64,000 nt of DNA, taken from Sabulibacter ruber (GTDB lineage Bacteria > Bacteroidota > Bacteroidia > Cytophagales > Hymenobacteraceae). Below, piece by piece: positions 18,080-26,770 of the stretch. Below the pieces are notes generated by a model. The model made no database searches. It was not told where the DNA came from and saw nothing but the letters and a program-made list of their open reading frames with translations. The stretch lies in assembly GCF_017355955.1 (NCBI RefSeq), contig NZ_JAFFID010000002.1, positions 930,001 through 994,000 on the forward strand, read 5' to 3'. The translations under genes were made by a program, and so were the position numbers. Every line of letters starts with the position of its first letter. Within the stretch, counting starts at the first letter, position 1.

Positions 18080-19114
18080 TTATTTCTTGAGGTGAAGGGT
18101 AATGGCACTGGTTTCGGCATCATCATACTCGCCTTTGAGGGTTAGCGTGAGGCGTTTGCCTTGCACCTTGAAAGAACCGGCGTACGCGAAGTCAATTTCA
18201 GAGCCATCTTCCTGTTCAATGCTTTCGGCAAACTCCAGGTCACCTTCCAGCTTGTCATCTTCCAGCTCCTCAAACTCGGCTTCTATCTCAATCACCTTGT
18301 TTTCTTCCTCTACCTCACCGCATTCTTCCACCATTTCGGTTTCTTTCAGTTTCACTTCGGCTTTCCACTCGCCGTATTCAAAAGAGAGGGTGATTTCCTC
18401 CACCTCATCGGCGTCCAGGTGTTTGATGTCTTCATTGATGAGCCCGAACAGGTTTTTGAAGTTCTGGAACTCGGTAGCATCATCAACGCCTACTTCCCAT
18501 TCGCCATAAACGCCTTCATCATCCAGCACCTTGTATTCAAACGCATTGGTGGTGTTGGCAACCACGTTCTGGCCATTGGCATTGAGCCCGACCAGCTTGA
18601 GTACCAGTCCTCTGCTTTCAGCATTGAACGTGTCATCGTCAAACAAATCCTCGTCGGTTTCAAACTCTACTTCAATCTCCTCTACTCCGGCCGGAAACCG
18701 TACCGAGCCGATGCCAGTAGCCGGGTCAAAAGTGAGGTTGAGGTTTATGTTTTGGTCTTCTGAGGTGGTGCAGTCATCTATTTCATAGAAAGCCGTCCAG
18801 TCTTTGACGTAGTCTGAAAGCTTGCTGAAGCCCTCCATATCTGTAACCTGAAACTGCACGGTTACATCCTTCTCCAGCGGTACTACTTTGCCGCCCAGTT
18901 CTTCGCCTTGTGGGTCTACGCGGTCGGCCAGGGTTATTTTGAAGCTGAATTTGTCTTCGTCTTCTAGGTCTCCATTGCCTTCATCTGAGAGCAACAGCAC
19001 CTGCGGATAAGCCACATCCATGAGCGGCGTTACTACGTTGTCGTCTTTGTCATCGCACCCCGACAGGGCATAGAGGAACGCCCCGGCGAGCGCCCAGAAT
19101 TTTATGTTTTTCAT
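18080..19114 (-). CDS. Acidic lipoprotein of the phytase operon, unknown family
   Basis: A 344-residue lipoprotein, with Cys20 after LYALSG. It is very rich in Asp and Glu: from about residue 235 there are many Glu-Glu runs alternating with hydrophobic residues, as in beta strands, and a stretch near residues 95-200 resembles Calx-beta-like sandwiches (GSVRFPAGVEEIEVEFETDE). No catalytic motif was recognised. Its position between the TonB receptor and the phytase is that of a SusD-like surface partner, though it has no SusD sequence features. The strong negative charge could bind calcium that the phytase needs, but this is inference. Confidence 0.7.
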   Translation of the reverse strand: MKNIKFWALAGAFLYALSGCDDKDDNVVTPLMDVAYPQVLLLSDEGNGDLEDEDKFSFKITLADRVDPQGEELGGKVVPLEKDVTVQFQVTDMEGFSKLSDYVKDWTAFYEIDDCTTSEDQNINLNLTFDPATGIGSVRFPAGVEEIEVEFETDEDLFDDDTFNAESRGLVLKLVGLNANGQNVVANTTNAFEYKVLDDEGVYGEWEVGVDDATEFQNFKNLFGLINEDIKHLDADEVEEITLSFEYGEWKAEVKLKETEMVEECGEVEEENKVIEIEAEFEELEDDKLEGDLEFAESIEQEDGSEIDFAYAGSFKVQGKRLTLTLKGEYDDAETSAITLHLKK

Positions 19115-19151
19115 GTGTTTTGCGGATTTTAGGTAAAAAACAGCGCTTGAC

Positions 19152-21866
19152 TTATAGGTCGAACTTCACGCCTATGCGGCTCCACCAGGAGTAGAACTCG
19201 CGCTGAATGAGCAGGTTTTTATGGCCCATGTAGCGCTCAAAAGGCTGGTTGGTCAGGTTCATGAACTCAGTGAACAGCCTGAAGCGGGAATTGAAGGCAT
19301 AGCTGGCGCTGAAGTCTAATTGTGCGCGGTTCTTCACATAGATATCTTCCTCGGCCACACCGCCTATTTCACTCAGGTACTCACCGTTGAAGTTCATAGA
19401 AGCACGGGCGGTGAATTTCTGCCCTTCGTAGCTAAGAGAGATGTTTCCTACGTTTTTGGCCTGACCCGGCAAACGCAGGCTCTCAGTAGCATTGGGATTG
19501 TTGCTGCTAGCCGAACGGCTCTGAATCTTGGCGTCTGAGTGGGTGTAGGTGTAATTGGTGTACAAACTGAAGTTGCGCAGGAAGCCGGGCAGAAAGGTTA
19601 AGTTACCCTGGTAAGCTACTTCAAAACCGGTTAAGTTAGCCTGGTTACCGTTCTGCGACTGCGCAATGTCTATTCGGTCTATGATGGGCTCGCCTACTAG
19701 TGGATACGGGCTGGCGAAGATCATTTTGCGGTAGATGAAGTCATCCAGCTTCTTGTAGAAGAACCCACCAGAAAGTACCCCCACGTTCCCGAAGTAGCGC
19801 TCGGCTAGTACATCCAGGTTAAAGGCGCTTACCGGTTTCAGGTTGGCGTTGCCTACCGTTGCCAGGTTGTCTTCGCGGTTGATTTCCTGCGATGGAATTA
19901 GTTCACTGAAGTTAGGACGCGCGTAGGTGTAAGTAGCGGCGGCCCGCAGGTTGGTGAATTTGTTCAGTTCATACTTCAGGTGCAGTTGCGGCAGCAAGAA
20001 GTCATAGTTGGAGCTTCCTTCCACCGGACGAATAGACTCCAGGTCACCGGCTGCGTTGATGATCACGTCTTTAGAAGAGTAATTTACGTTAGTCTTCTCG
20101 TAACGCAAACCTGCCAGCACCATCAAAGGCCCCATCTGCTGGCGCACCATTCCGTAACCGGCGTACACGTTCTCTTCGGCGTCAAAGGCTTCTAAGGCCT
20201 CGTCGATGTTCTTGTCTTCTACGTTCAGCTCAAACTGCGCCGGGTTGGCGTTGAAGTACTGAATGAAGCTGGTCACGTCCAGCGGATTGCCCATGTTGTA
20301 ACGGCCACCCAGGAAGGAGTCTTTCACCGGAGAACCGGCAAAGGCATCTAGCGTAGGAACGCCGCCTCTGCCTTCATACTTGTTGGCGGTGATATTATAG
20401 CTCTTGCGTTTACGGCGCACTTTACCTCCAAACTTGAGTAGGCCACTGTTATCGCCCAGCTTGTACGGAATGCCCAGGTCTAACTTAGCCGTGATGTTGC
20501 GGTCTTTCGCCAGCGTATGCCCGAACTCGGCTTCATCCAGCTCATACTGGGTGTTGTCTGTGAAGTTCTCGGCATCAATCTGCGGATACTTAGGCGTGGG
20601 AAAACCGAAAGTAGCCGGTAAGCCCGCAATGAAACCTACCTCATTGTCATAAGGCGTATCTTGCTCGCCGTAAGAGTACTGTGCCTCATAGTTCAGGAAA
20701 AACCGTTGAAAGGTGTGCTTGGCACCTGCGTTGATGGAAAGGATAGACTGCTCTTCAAAACGGTCTTTGGTAAGCTTTTCAATTTCCTCATCTTCGGGCA
20801 CAAACACGTAGCGGCGGCGCCATTCCCGGTCGGTAAAGCGGGAGTACAAGCCGCGCACGTACACCTCGTGGTTGGGGTTAAACTTGTAATCTATGGTGCT
20901 GCTAAGGCCGGTTCGGGTACGGGTCAGCTCGTAATCACGTAGCTCCAGTTCATTGTCTTGCGGGGCGTACTCCCAGTTATCGGAGCCCAGCTTATTTTGG
21001 TAATAGTTGGCGTTTACCAAAAAGCCCAGCTTCTCATTGGCTCCAAACCGCTGCCCGAACTGCAATTGCCCGTTCACGTTAGGTTTGTCCATGAGGTTGT
21101 TATATCCACCCGCCAGGGAACCGGAGATTTGCGGACGACCACTCTGCGCAGTACGGGTGATCAGGTTGACAGAACCACCAATGGCGTCACCGTCCATGTC
21201 GGGTGTTAAGGACTTGGAGATTTCCATAGAAGCCAGTTGGTCTGATGGAATTGCATCCAGTGCCACAAAGCGCACATCGGCCTCTGGCGACGGAATCTGC
21301 TCGCCGTTCACGTTGATGTTGGTAAACTGAGGGGCCAGCCCTCTTACCAGCACGTAACGGCCTTCGCCCTGGTCGCGCTCAATGTTTACGCCGGGCACGC
21401 GTTGCAACGCCTCGGCGGCATTCGGGTCCGGGAAACGGCCTATCTGGTCAGCCGCTACTATGTTCTTAATGTTGTCTGCGTTCTTCTGTTGGTTTAGTGC
21501 TCTAGCCTGGCCCTGTAGGGAGCCGGTTACCAATACATCGCTCAAATGGTTGGAGTTGCTTTTCAGCCTGAGTTGCAGCAGTGCTGTTTCACCAGTGGCC
21601 ACACTTACCGAAAACGTAGTGTCCTGGTAGCCCAGGTAATGTACTTTTAAAGTGTAACTGCCCGGCGTAGCATACAGCCTGAACTCCCCGTTGAGTCCGG
21701 TTGATACTCCGTTGCTGGTACCTGCCAGTTCTACGGCGGCTCCTGCCAGCGGCTCCTGATTTACTGCGTCTGTAATCTTGCCTCGTAAGATGGCTTGCTG
21801 TGCGTGGGCGGCTCCTGAAAACCCCATGACCAGAAAGCAAAAGCTGAGTAAAAGTTTATACCTCAT
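19152..21866 (-). CDS. TonB-dependent outer-membrane receptor
   Basis: A 904-residue receptor starting MRYKLLLSF with a signal peptide ending near AHAQ. A longer frame starting at 21968 adds an unlikely leader. Residues about 25-105 are a carboxypeptidase-regulatory-like domain (LRGKITDAVNQEPLAGAAVE). A plug domain follows (QIGRFPDPNAAEALQRVPGV and YVLVRGLAPQFTNINVNGEQ), then a 22-strand barrel ending in WWSRIGVKFDL with a terminal aromatic-rich strand. The plug pattern resembles receptors named for oligosaccharide or heavy-ligand import. With the phytase gene downstream, phytate or an inositol phosphate is the likely ligand. Confidence 0.92.
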   Translation of the reverse strand: MRYKLLLSFCFLVMGFSGAAHAQQAILRGKITDAVNQEPLAGAAVELAGTSNGVSTGLNGEFRLYATPGSYTLKVHYLGYQDTTFSVSVATGETALLQLRLKSNSNHLSDVLVTGSLQGQARALNQQKNADNIKNIVAADQIGRFPDPNAAEALQRVPGVNIERDQGEGRYVLVRGLAPQFTNINVNGEQIPSPEADVRFVALDAIPSDQLASMEISKSLTPDMDGDAIGGSVNLITRTAQSGRPQISGSLAGGYNNLMDKPNVNGQLQFGQRFGANEKLGFLVNANYYQNKLGSDNWEYAPQDNELELRDYELTRTRTGLSSTIDYKFNPNHEVYVRGLYSRFTDREWRRRYVFVPEDEEIEKLTKDRFEEQSILSINAGAKHTFQRFFLNYEAQYSYGEQDTPYDNEVGFIAGLPATFGFPTPKYPQIDAENFTDNTQYELDEAEFGHTLAKDRNITAKLDLGIPYKLGDNSGLLKFGGKVRRKRKSYNITANKYEGRGGVPTLDAFAGSPVKDSFLGGRYNMGNPLDVTSFIQYFNANPAQFELNVEDKNIDEALEAFDAEENVYAGYGMVRQQMGPLMVLAGLRYEKTNVNYSSKDVIINAAGDLESIRPVEGSSNYDFLLPQLHLKYELNKFTNLRAAATYTYARPNFSELIPSQEINREDNLATVGNANLKPVSAFNLDVLAERYFGNVGVLSGGFFYKKLDDFIYRKMIFASPYPLVGEPIIDRIDIAQSQNGNQANLTGFEVAYQGNLTFLPGFLRNFSLYTNYTYTHSDAKIQSRSASSNNPNATESLRLPGQAKNVGNISLSYEGQKFTARASMNFNGEYLSEIGGVAEEDIYVKNRAQLDFSASYAFNSRFRLFTEFMNLTNQPFERYMGHKNLLIQREFYSWWSRIGVKFDL

Positions 21867-22094
21867 AGCGTTGGTTGATTGACGCTGTAAAGGTGATGCT
21901 CTCCACAGGGCAGAATCAATTTTGGGGCGTATACAAAATGTGAACAAGCCTTTGGGCACCGTAAACAAGAAGGCAACAAGGTTAACAGTATCTTGCTATA
22001 CACCTGGAAATCAGCATAAAACGCCCGTTGCAAACAGTCATTATGTTATTGTTATGCCACCGTTACCAGAGCGTTAGGAGGTTTCGCTTTTTCT

Positions 22095-22129
22095 ATTTTC
22101 AGGCTGATTTCTGAAAACCAGGCCGAAAT
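22095..22129. repeat. 35-bp dispersed palindrome, copy 3
   Basis: Reads ATTTTCAGGCTG to CAGGCCGAAAT with the shared TTTCTGAAAA centre. Confidence 0.6.
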
Positions 22130-22186
22130 CGGACTTTAAGTTTTGGGCTGAAGTCCGTATTTTATATTCCTGTACTACTTCTTATT

Positions 22187-22253
22187 ATGGCGCGGAAGTT
22201 ACTTCCGTGACTTACAACTGAATCTTAAGTCACGGAAGTAACTTTCGCGCCAT
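22187..22253. repeat. 28-bp near-perfect inverted repeat
   Basis: Left arm 22187-22214 and right arm 22226-22253 are inverted copies with a single mismatch. Each arm contains the small palindrome CGGAAGTTACTTCCG. The first 23 bases of the left arm recur exactly at 36914-36936. Confidence 0.8.
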
Positions 22254-22264
22254 AGAGTTTTGCC

Positions 22265-22299
22265 GTTTTAGGGCTGATTTCTGAAAACAGGCCTAAAAC
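22265..22299. repeat. 35-bp dispersed palindrome, copy 4 (near consensus)
   Basis: Arms GTTTTAGGGCTG and CAGGCCTAAAAC flank TTTCTGAAAA. It lies 12 bases beyond the stop of the TPR-LuxR gene on the minus strand. Confidence 0.75.
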
Positions 22300-22311
22300 A
22301 GAAGATACCTG

Positions 22312-24039
22312 TTAAGCCTCCAGCAACAGATCTTCCAGTACTTCTTCCTGCGCGGGCACCTCTTGCAGGCCCTGAATAAAAGCGACCAGATTCTCGCCTT
22401 GGGGCAGGTTGAGTTTCTTGCGCAAGCGGTAACGGGATACCCGCAAACTATCCAGTGAAATGTTGAGCAGCGTAGAAATTTCGGTAGAGGTGAGATTCAT
22501 TTTAAGCAAAGCCACTAGCCTGAGGTCTGCGGCGGTTAAGTCTGGACAGCGCTGTTTCAGGTTTTGGAAGAACGACTCATGCACCTGTTCAAAAATGCCC
22601 CGGAAGTCTTCCCAGTATTTATCCTGGCTGAAGTTCTGCTGAATGAGTACCAACAGTTGCTTGAGTTGCTTTTTCTGGTCGCGCTTGTCTTCCTTTACCA
22701 TCTCCTGTAGCTTATCGCGCAGCTGTTCCAGCAACTGGCTTTTCTGAATCACGTGCAAGGTGTGGCTGGATAGCTCTTTGCCTTTGGTTTCCAGCTCAGA
22801 TCTCAGGAACTGCTCCCGCAGCTGTTTGTTTTTCAGCTCCGTTTCCATCAGTTCCTTTTGCGTGTGGTACATCTGTTCATTCTGCTCCCGCAGAGTCTGC
22901 TCGTTCTGTAGCTTGAGTTTTTGCCTGCTGATGACTACCCACCCTAAGGAAAGCAACAGCACCAGAATAATACCTGCGCCTATGCTCAGCAACACGTTCC
23001 GCTGGCGGGCATTCTCTAGTTGCGTAATGGCGTTGTTCTTCTTTTCTATTTCATACAGCGTACTGAGCAGGGCGGCCTGTTTGTTGTTCTCGTCTGAGTA
23101 TATTTTGAGCAGGGCATCGCGGTTCTGTTCCATGTAAAAGAAAGCGCTGTCATCCTGGTGCAGGAAGTGGTAGGCTTTGGCCAGATCGCGGTAGCCGCTG
23201 CTCAGCTGGTACAGTTCCCCCAACTTTTTCGCCAACCGAACCGCCTGCCAGGAATATGCCAGTCCTTTTCTATATTCCCCCGTTTTCCGGAGTACGTCTC
23301 CCATGTTATTGAGCACTTCCAGTTGGGCTAACTGGTCGTTGAGCCGCTGGTTGATGGAAAGCGACTGCTGGAAATAATACTGCGCCGAGTCATACTTGCT
23401 CAGGTCTTCAAAGATGCTGCCCAGGTTTTCGAAGATTTTGGCAATGCCGCTGCTATCCTTGATCTGTTTGTACAACCCCAGAGCCATGCGCTGGTAATGA
23501 AAAGCGCTGTCATGCACCTGCCGCTTTTCATAGAAATGACCTATGTTGCCGTACGTGAAAGCCGTTCCTTTTCGGTCCTGCGTCTTCCTGAAAATACCTA
23601 AAGCTTCCCGGTGTTCTTTCAGCGCTACCTCCTCCTGCCGGTTATAGTAATGCAGCGTGCCCATTTCATTGAGGTTATGTGCCAGCTGCTCTGGTAACTG
23701 CTGTTCTCTGAAGATTTTATCAGCTTGCAGGTGGTGATCCAGCGCCTGTGGGTAACGCCCCTGGTGGTAGAAAATCTGACCCATCTGCTGCAAACAGAGC
23801 CCTTCCGTTTTCTTGTCTTTCTGCTGCACCGCTTCCTGCAACACATTCTTCAGCAACCTGAAAGCCGAGTCTGGACGGTGCTGCGCTAGTTCCTTGGCTT
23901 GCCTTAAAGCAGCAGGCTGGCCGCAGACGCCCATGCTCAGCAGCAACAAATTGACGCAGAAGAAAGTGGCTTTTGCAAGGGTGCTTTTGCCCAAAAACAG
24001 AAGCGGGTTGCGAAATGGGTTTGTGAACAGAACTTGCAT
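22312..24039 (-). CDS. TPR-repeat transmembrane regulator with LuxR-like HTH
   Basis: A 575-residue protein. After an N-terminal hydrophobic segment, residues 45-330 hold tetratricopeptide repeats (for example YDSAQYYFQQSLSINQRLND and GLAYSWQAVRLAKKLGELY). A single membrane helix (LLSIGAGIILVLLLSLGWVVI) near residues 348-370 leads to a coiled coil and a C-terminal helix-turn-helix (LTSTEISTLLNISLDSLRVS, then RYRLRKKLN). This is the common Bacteroidota one-component design in which a periplasmic TPR sensor controls DNA binding. Located directly upstream of the phytate-type operon on the same strand, it may control that operon. Confidence 0.85.
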   Translation of the reverse strand: MQVLFTNPFRNPLLFLGKSTLAKATFFCVNLLLLSMGVCGQPAALRQAKELAQHRPDSAFRLLKNVLQEAVQQKDKKTEGLCLQQMGQIFYHQGRYPQALDHHLQADKIFREQQLPEQLAHNLNEMGTLHYYNRQEEVALKEHREALGIFRKTQDRKGTAFTYGNIGHFYEKRQVHDSAFHYQRMALGLYKQIKDSSGIAKIFENLGSIFEDLSKYDSAQYYFQQSLSINQRLNDQLAQLEVLNNMGDVLRKTGEYRKGLAYSWQAVRLAKKLGELYQLSSGYRDLAKAYHFLHQDDSAFFYMEQNRDALLKIYSDENNKQAALLSTLYEIEKKNNAITQLENARQRNVLLSIGAGIILVLLLSLGWVVISRQKLKLQNEQTLREQNEQMYHTQKELMETELKNKQLREQFLRSELETKGKELSSHTLHVIQKSQLLEQLRDKLQEMVKEDKRDQKKQLKQLLVLIQQNFSQDKYWEDFRGIFEQVHESFFQNLKQRCPDLTAADLRLVALLKMNLTSTEISTLLNISLDSLRVSRYRLRKKLNLPQGENLVAFIQGLQEVPAQEEVLEDLLLEA

Positions 24040-24373
24040 GAGGTAACCTGTTTGCGTAACACGTTCACAAAGAAGGACATTGATTGTTACCTGAATATTA
24101 TCCCGGTAATGCTAATCCGTGATTTTATAAGCGCAGTCGGCTTGCATTGATTAATGAAAGGGGGGGTAAAAGAATGTTTTGGAGCAGTTTAAGTGAAGTG
24201 TCAGGGCAATAGGGGCTTGTGGTGCTACCTTAAGGCAAGCCGGGGGGGGGCTGTGAGTTTGCGGTTACTGTTTTCCGCCTGTTTACCCCATTTTAGGCAC
24301 AAAACAGGGCTTTAGGTGGTTGGTTGTTCCTTTCTTTTCCCAAGCAAAGTGCCTGAGCAGATCAACGGTGAGT
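24040..24373. other. Intergenic region between GNAT and TPR-LuxR genes
   Basis: 334 bases without a gene. They include a run of ten G residues at 24242-24250 and neighbours, and a degenerate 36-bp palindrome at 24270-24305. Confidence 0.55.
24270..24305. repeat. 36-bp dispersed palindrome, copy 5 (degenerate)
   Basis: Begins GTTTTCCGCCTG and ends TTAGGCACAAAAC. The ends and length fit the family but the centre differs. Confidence 0.4.
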
Positions 24374-24928
24374 TTAAATATCTGGGCAAATCAGGTACCC
24401 CAGATTGTCTTCGTTCAGGTTTCTCAAAGCCTCTAACTTCTCACTGGACAAGTTTAAGACCAGGATATCATCATCAGTTGGGACTACCCATTGGTCCGAT
24501 TCCATCTCCCTTAGCCGCTTCGCCTTATCGTATAGGATTTCTATGCCGCACTTCTCGTAGAAAGGTCGAAGTTCCTGTTCGCAGAAGCCAATGGTTTCTA
24601 CGTTCCGCGCTTTCATGGATCCCACTACTGCTTCCAGTAACTGCGTGCCGTATCCTTTTCCCTTCTCCATGGCCACAAACCCCACGAACTCGGCAAAGTC
24701 ATGCTCCTGATCGTTTATTCTGATTCGGAAATCGAAGTTGATACGGGCCACGCACAGGATTTCAGACCGCTCGCCCACCAAAAGGTGGAAATCCGATTTA
24801 GCGAATTTCTCCCGGAAAGCTTCTGCATCCATCTGTCGCCACTCGGGTACTTCCCAATGCTCCAGAATAGTGGCGATTTCTTCCTCCCGTAAGTCTTCTG
24901 CTTTTTTAGAATGGTATACTGCCGGCAT
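24374..24928 (-). CDS. GNAT family N-acetyltransferase
   Basis: A 184-residue protein with the acetyl-CoA-binding motif A in VGFVAMEKGKGYGTQLLEAV (about residues 85-104), followed by a helix and the FCEQELRPFYEKCGIEI segment typical of GNAT motif B. The substrate cannot be deduced. The gene is alone, ahead of tRNA-Asn, and reads away from the pheS-tRNA group with a 268-base gap. Confidence 0.8.
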   Translation of the reverse strand: MPAVYHSKKAEDLREEEIATILEHWEVPEWRQMDAEAFREKFAKSDFHLLVGERSEILCVARINFDFRIRINDQEHDFAEFVGFVAMEKGKGYGTQLLEAVVGSMKARNVETIGFCEQELRPFYEKCGIEILYDKAKRLREMESDQWVVPTDDDILVLNLSSEKLEALRNLNEDNLGYLICPDI

Positions 24929-25154
24929 ATGGAATTCAGGTTCAAGGCACTGCTACATCAGGGATTACCTAAGTAAGCGAGCCTTCCACTAACTTCCAAC
25001 AAGTACGCCTTGGCCTGTTCTACTATTTTGGGCATTGCCAGAAGCTTTTCTCCTGATTTTGTGGAAATGAGGTAGGAGGAGAGAAGTTTAGGATAGGGTA
25101 CAAACAATGACGCCTATTCCTATGACCTAGGTGCAAATGGTGGGAAAACAAAAA

Positions 25155-25186
25155 AGCCACTTACAAGCTTTGTCTCGTAAGTGGCT
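25155..25186 (-). terminator. Rho-independent terminator of tRNA-Asn
   Basis: Arms AGCCACTTAC and GTAAGTGGCT form a 10-bp stem. On the minus strand it is followed by TTTTTTGTTTT. It lies 10 bases past the 3' end of the tRNA. Confidence 0.85.
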
Positions 25187-25196
25187 GATTTAGAAG

Positions 25197-25270
25197 CTCC
25201 CCCTCTTGGGCTTGAACCAAGGACCCCATGATTAACAGTCATGTGCTCTAACCAACTGAGCTAAGGAGGA
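25197..25270 (-). tRNA. tRNA-Asn (anticodon GTT)
   Basis: A 74-base cloverleaf. The acceptor stem TCCTCCT pairs with AGGGGGA through one G-T. The D-arm TAGCTCAGTTGGTTAGAGC and the T-arm GGTTCAAGCCC are standard. The anticodon loop CTGTTAA between CATGA and TCATG gives GTT. The CCA end is not encoded. Confidence 0.95.
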
Positions 25271-25405
25271 GTTTATCACTTTCTGGCTGTGTGGCCTTGA
25301 ATGATGATGCAAAAGTAGGGGCTGTAGTCTTATGGCGCAAGTGTTGCCGAAGAAAAATTTTAGGTTTTTTGGTAAGTGATTGAAAATGAAACCTAAAAAT
25401 TTTCT

Positions 25406-25441
25406 GTTTGGTGGCTGTTTTCTGAAAAGCAACACCGAAAC
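25406..25441. repeat. 36-bp dispersed palindrome, copy 6
   Basis: Runs from GTTTGGTGGCTG to CAACACCGAAAC around TTTTCTGAAAAG. It lies 34 bases beyond the pheS stop. Confidence 0.6.
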
Positions 25442-25475
25442 AGTATTCAATTTTCGGCTCTTACATTAGAAAAAC

Positions 25476-26501
25476 CTAGATGGCTTCAAACTGACGCAGG
25501 AAGCGGGCATCGTTCTCGGTGAACAGGCGCAGGTCTTTGATCTGGTATTTGAGCATGGTAATCCGCTCAATGCCCATCCCGAAGGCGAAACCGGAGAACT
25601 CTTTTGAATCAATGCCGCAGTTTTCCAGTACCTGCGGGTCTACCATGCCCGAGCCGCCAATCTCTACCCAGCCGCTGTATTTACAGATGTTACAACCTTC
25701 GCCCTTGCAGATATGGCAGGTGATGTCAATCTCGGCGCTGGGCTCGGTGAACGGGAAGAACGACGGACGGAAACGGATCTGCGTGTCTGGCCCGAACAAC
25801 TCCTGCACGAAGTAGTACAAGGTGTCTTTCAGATCTTTGAAACTTACGCCCCGGTCCACAAACAAGCCCTCCACCTGGTGGAACACACAGTGCGCTCTTG
25901 CCGAGATGGCCTCGTTCCGGAACACACGGCCCGGCGACAAGGTACGGATAGGTGGTTTCTGGTGCTCCATCACGCGTACCTGCACGCTGGAGGTGTGGGT
26001 GCGCAGCAGCATGTCTGGGTTCTTGCTCAGGAAGAACGTGTCCTGCATGTCGCGGGCGGGGTGGTTCTCAGGGAAGTTCAAAGCCGAGAAGTTGTGCCAG
26101 TCATCTTCCATCTCGGGGCCCTCAGACACGTTGAACCCAATGCGCTCGAAAATCCGGATGATCTGTTCCCGCACGCGAGCCAGCGGATGCCGGGTGCCCA
26201 AGGCATTAGGCACAGGCGGTAAGGTGAAATCAAGGCCCGCCAGCGCATCTGGGGTAGCGTTCTGCTCCAGCGCTTCCTGCACGGTGTCCATCTTCTGCTG
26301 GGCCAACTGCTTGAGCTGGTTCAACTCCTGGCCTACCTGTTTGCGCTGCTCAGGGGCAACGGTTTTCATCTCGTCAAACAGCGCAGCAATCTGGCCTTTG
26401 CGGCTCACATACGTATTCCGGAACGCCTCCAGTTGCTCCTTGTTCTCTATTGTATAGGCTTCTACCTCTTGGGTAAGCCGTTGAATGTTCTCAAATAGCA
26501 T
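25476..26501 (-). CDS. pheS: Phenylalanine--tRNA ligase alpha subunit
   Basis: A 341-residue class II aminoacyl-tRNA synthetase subunit. The N-terminal coiled coil (residues 1-90) binds tRNA. Class II motif 1 is around GFNVSEGPEMEDDWHNFSAL, motif 2 near GRVFRNEAISARAHCVFHQV with EGLFVDRG, and motif 3 in GFAFGMGIERITMLKYQI. It charges tRNA-Phe together with PheT, which is not in this window. Length and motifs match the family and nothing is missing. A -7 element lies only five bases upstream of the ATG, so the transcript may be nearly leaderless. Confidence 0.97.
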   Translation of the reverse strand: MLFENIQRLTQEVEAYTIENKEQLEAFRNTYVSRKGQIAALFDEMKTVAPEQRKQVGQELNQLKQLAQQKMDTVQEALEQNATPDALAGLDFTLPPVPNALGTRHPLARVREQIIRIFERIGFNVSEGPEMEDDWHNFSALNFPENHPARDMQDTFFLSKNPDMLLRTHTSSVQVRVMEHQKPPIRTLSPGRVFRNEAISARAHCVFHQVEGLFVDRGVSFKDLKDTLYYFVQELFGPDTQIRFRPSFFPFTEPSAEIDITCHICKGEGCNICKYSGWVEIGGSGMVDPQVLENCGIDSKEFSGFAFGMGIERITMLKYQIKDLRLFTENDARFLRQFEAI

Positions 26502-26505
26502 AGCG

Positions 26506-26513
26506 CAAAGATA
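26506..26513 (-). promoter_or_regulatory. Possible -7 element of pheS
   Basis: The minus strand reads TATCTTTG immediately before the start codon, matching TAnnTTTG. A start site downstream of it would leave almost no leader. The -33 part is not evident. Confidence 0.35.
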
Positions 26514-26580
26514 AAGAAGTAATGGTGAATGCGTAAGCTTTTGTCCCGAAGACCTGAGCTTCTCACTTGCCGCCGCTTTT

Positions 26581-26616
26581 GTTTCCAGGCTTTTTCCCTG
26601 AAAACAGGCCTGAAAC
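26581..26616. repeat. 36-bp dispersed palindrome, copy 7
   Basis: Runs GTTTCCAGGC to CAGGCCTGAAAC. It lies between the divergent pheS and LiaF-like genes, one of the few copies in a 5' region. Confidence 0.6.
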
Positions 26617-26720
26617 GCCCGCTAAAAGGCCTTGACCAGGCATGTTCACCGGCGGTAACGCCATTCACCTACGCAAACCTGCCGTTTACCTACTTTTCTC
26701 TTTTCTTAGCCTATTTCACC

Positions 26721-26751
26721 TTGTACCCGGTGGCCCCTTGCTATAGCTTTG
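26721..26751 (+). promoter_or_regulatory. Promoter of the LiaF-like / LytS-LytTR operon
   Basis: A TTG at 26721-26723 and the octamer TAGCTTTG at 26744-26751 are separated by 20 bases, fitting the Bacteroidota -33/-7 promoter. The ATG of the LiaF-like gene is 19 bases further on. Confidence 0.55.
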
Positions 26752-26770
26752 GACCATACTTAAAAACGTT

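Larger units (their letters stand above)
21867..22311. other. Regulatory and repeat-rich intergenic region upstream of TonB receptor
   Basis: 445 bases between the TPR-LuxR regulator and the receptor operon. It carries two copies of the 36-bp palindrome and a 28-bp inverted repeat built from a 23-bp unit seen again at 36.9 kb. No coding frame was found. Confidence 0.65.

Noticed and set aside
25232..25450. A 72-codon frame covering tRNA-Asn
   Set aside because: The tRNA is clear, and the frame is read through its sequence by chance.
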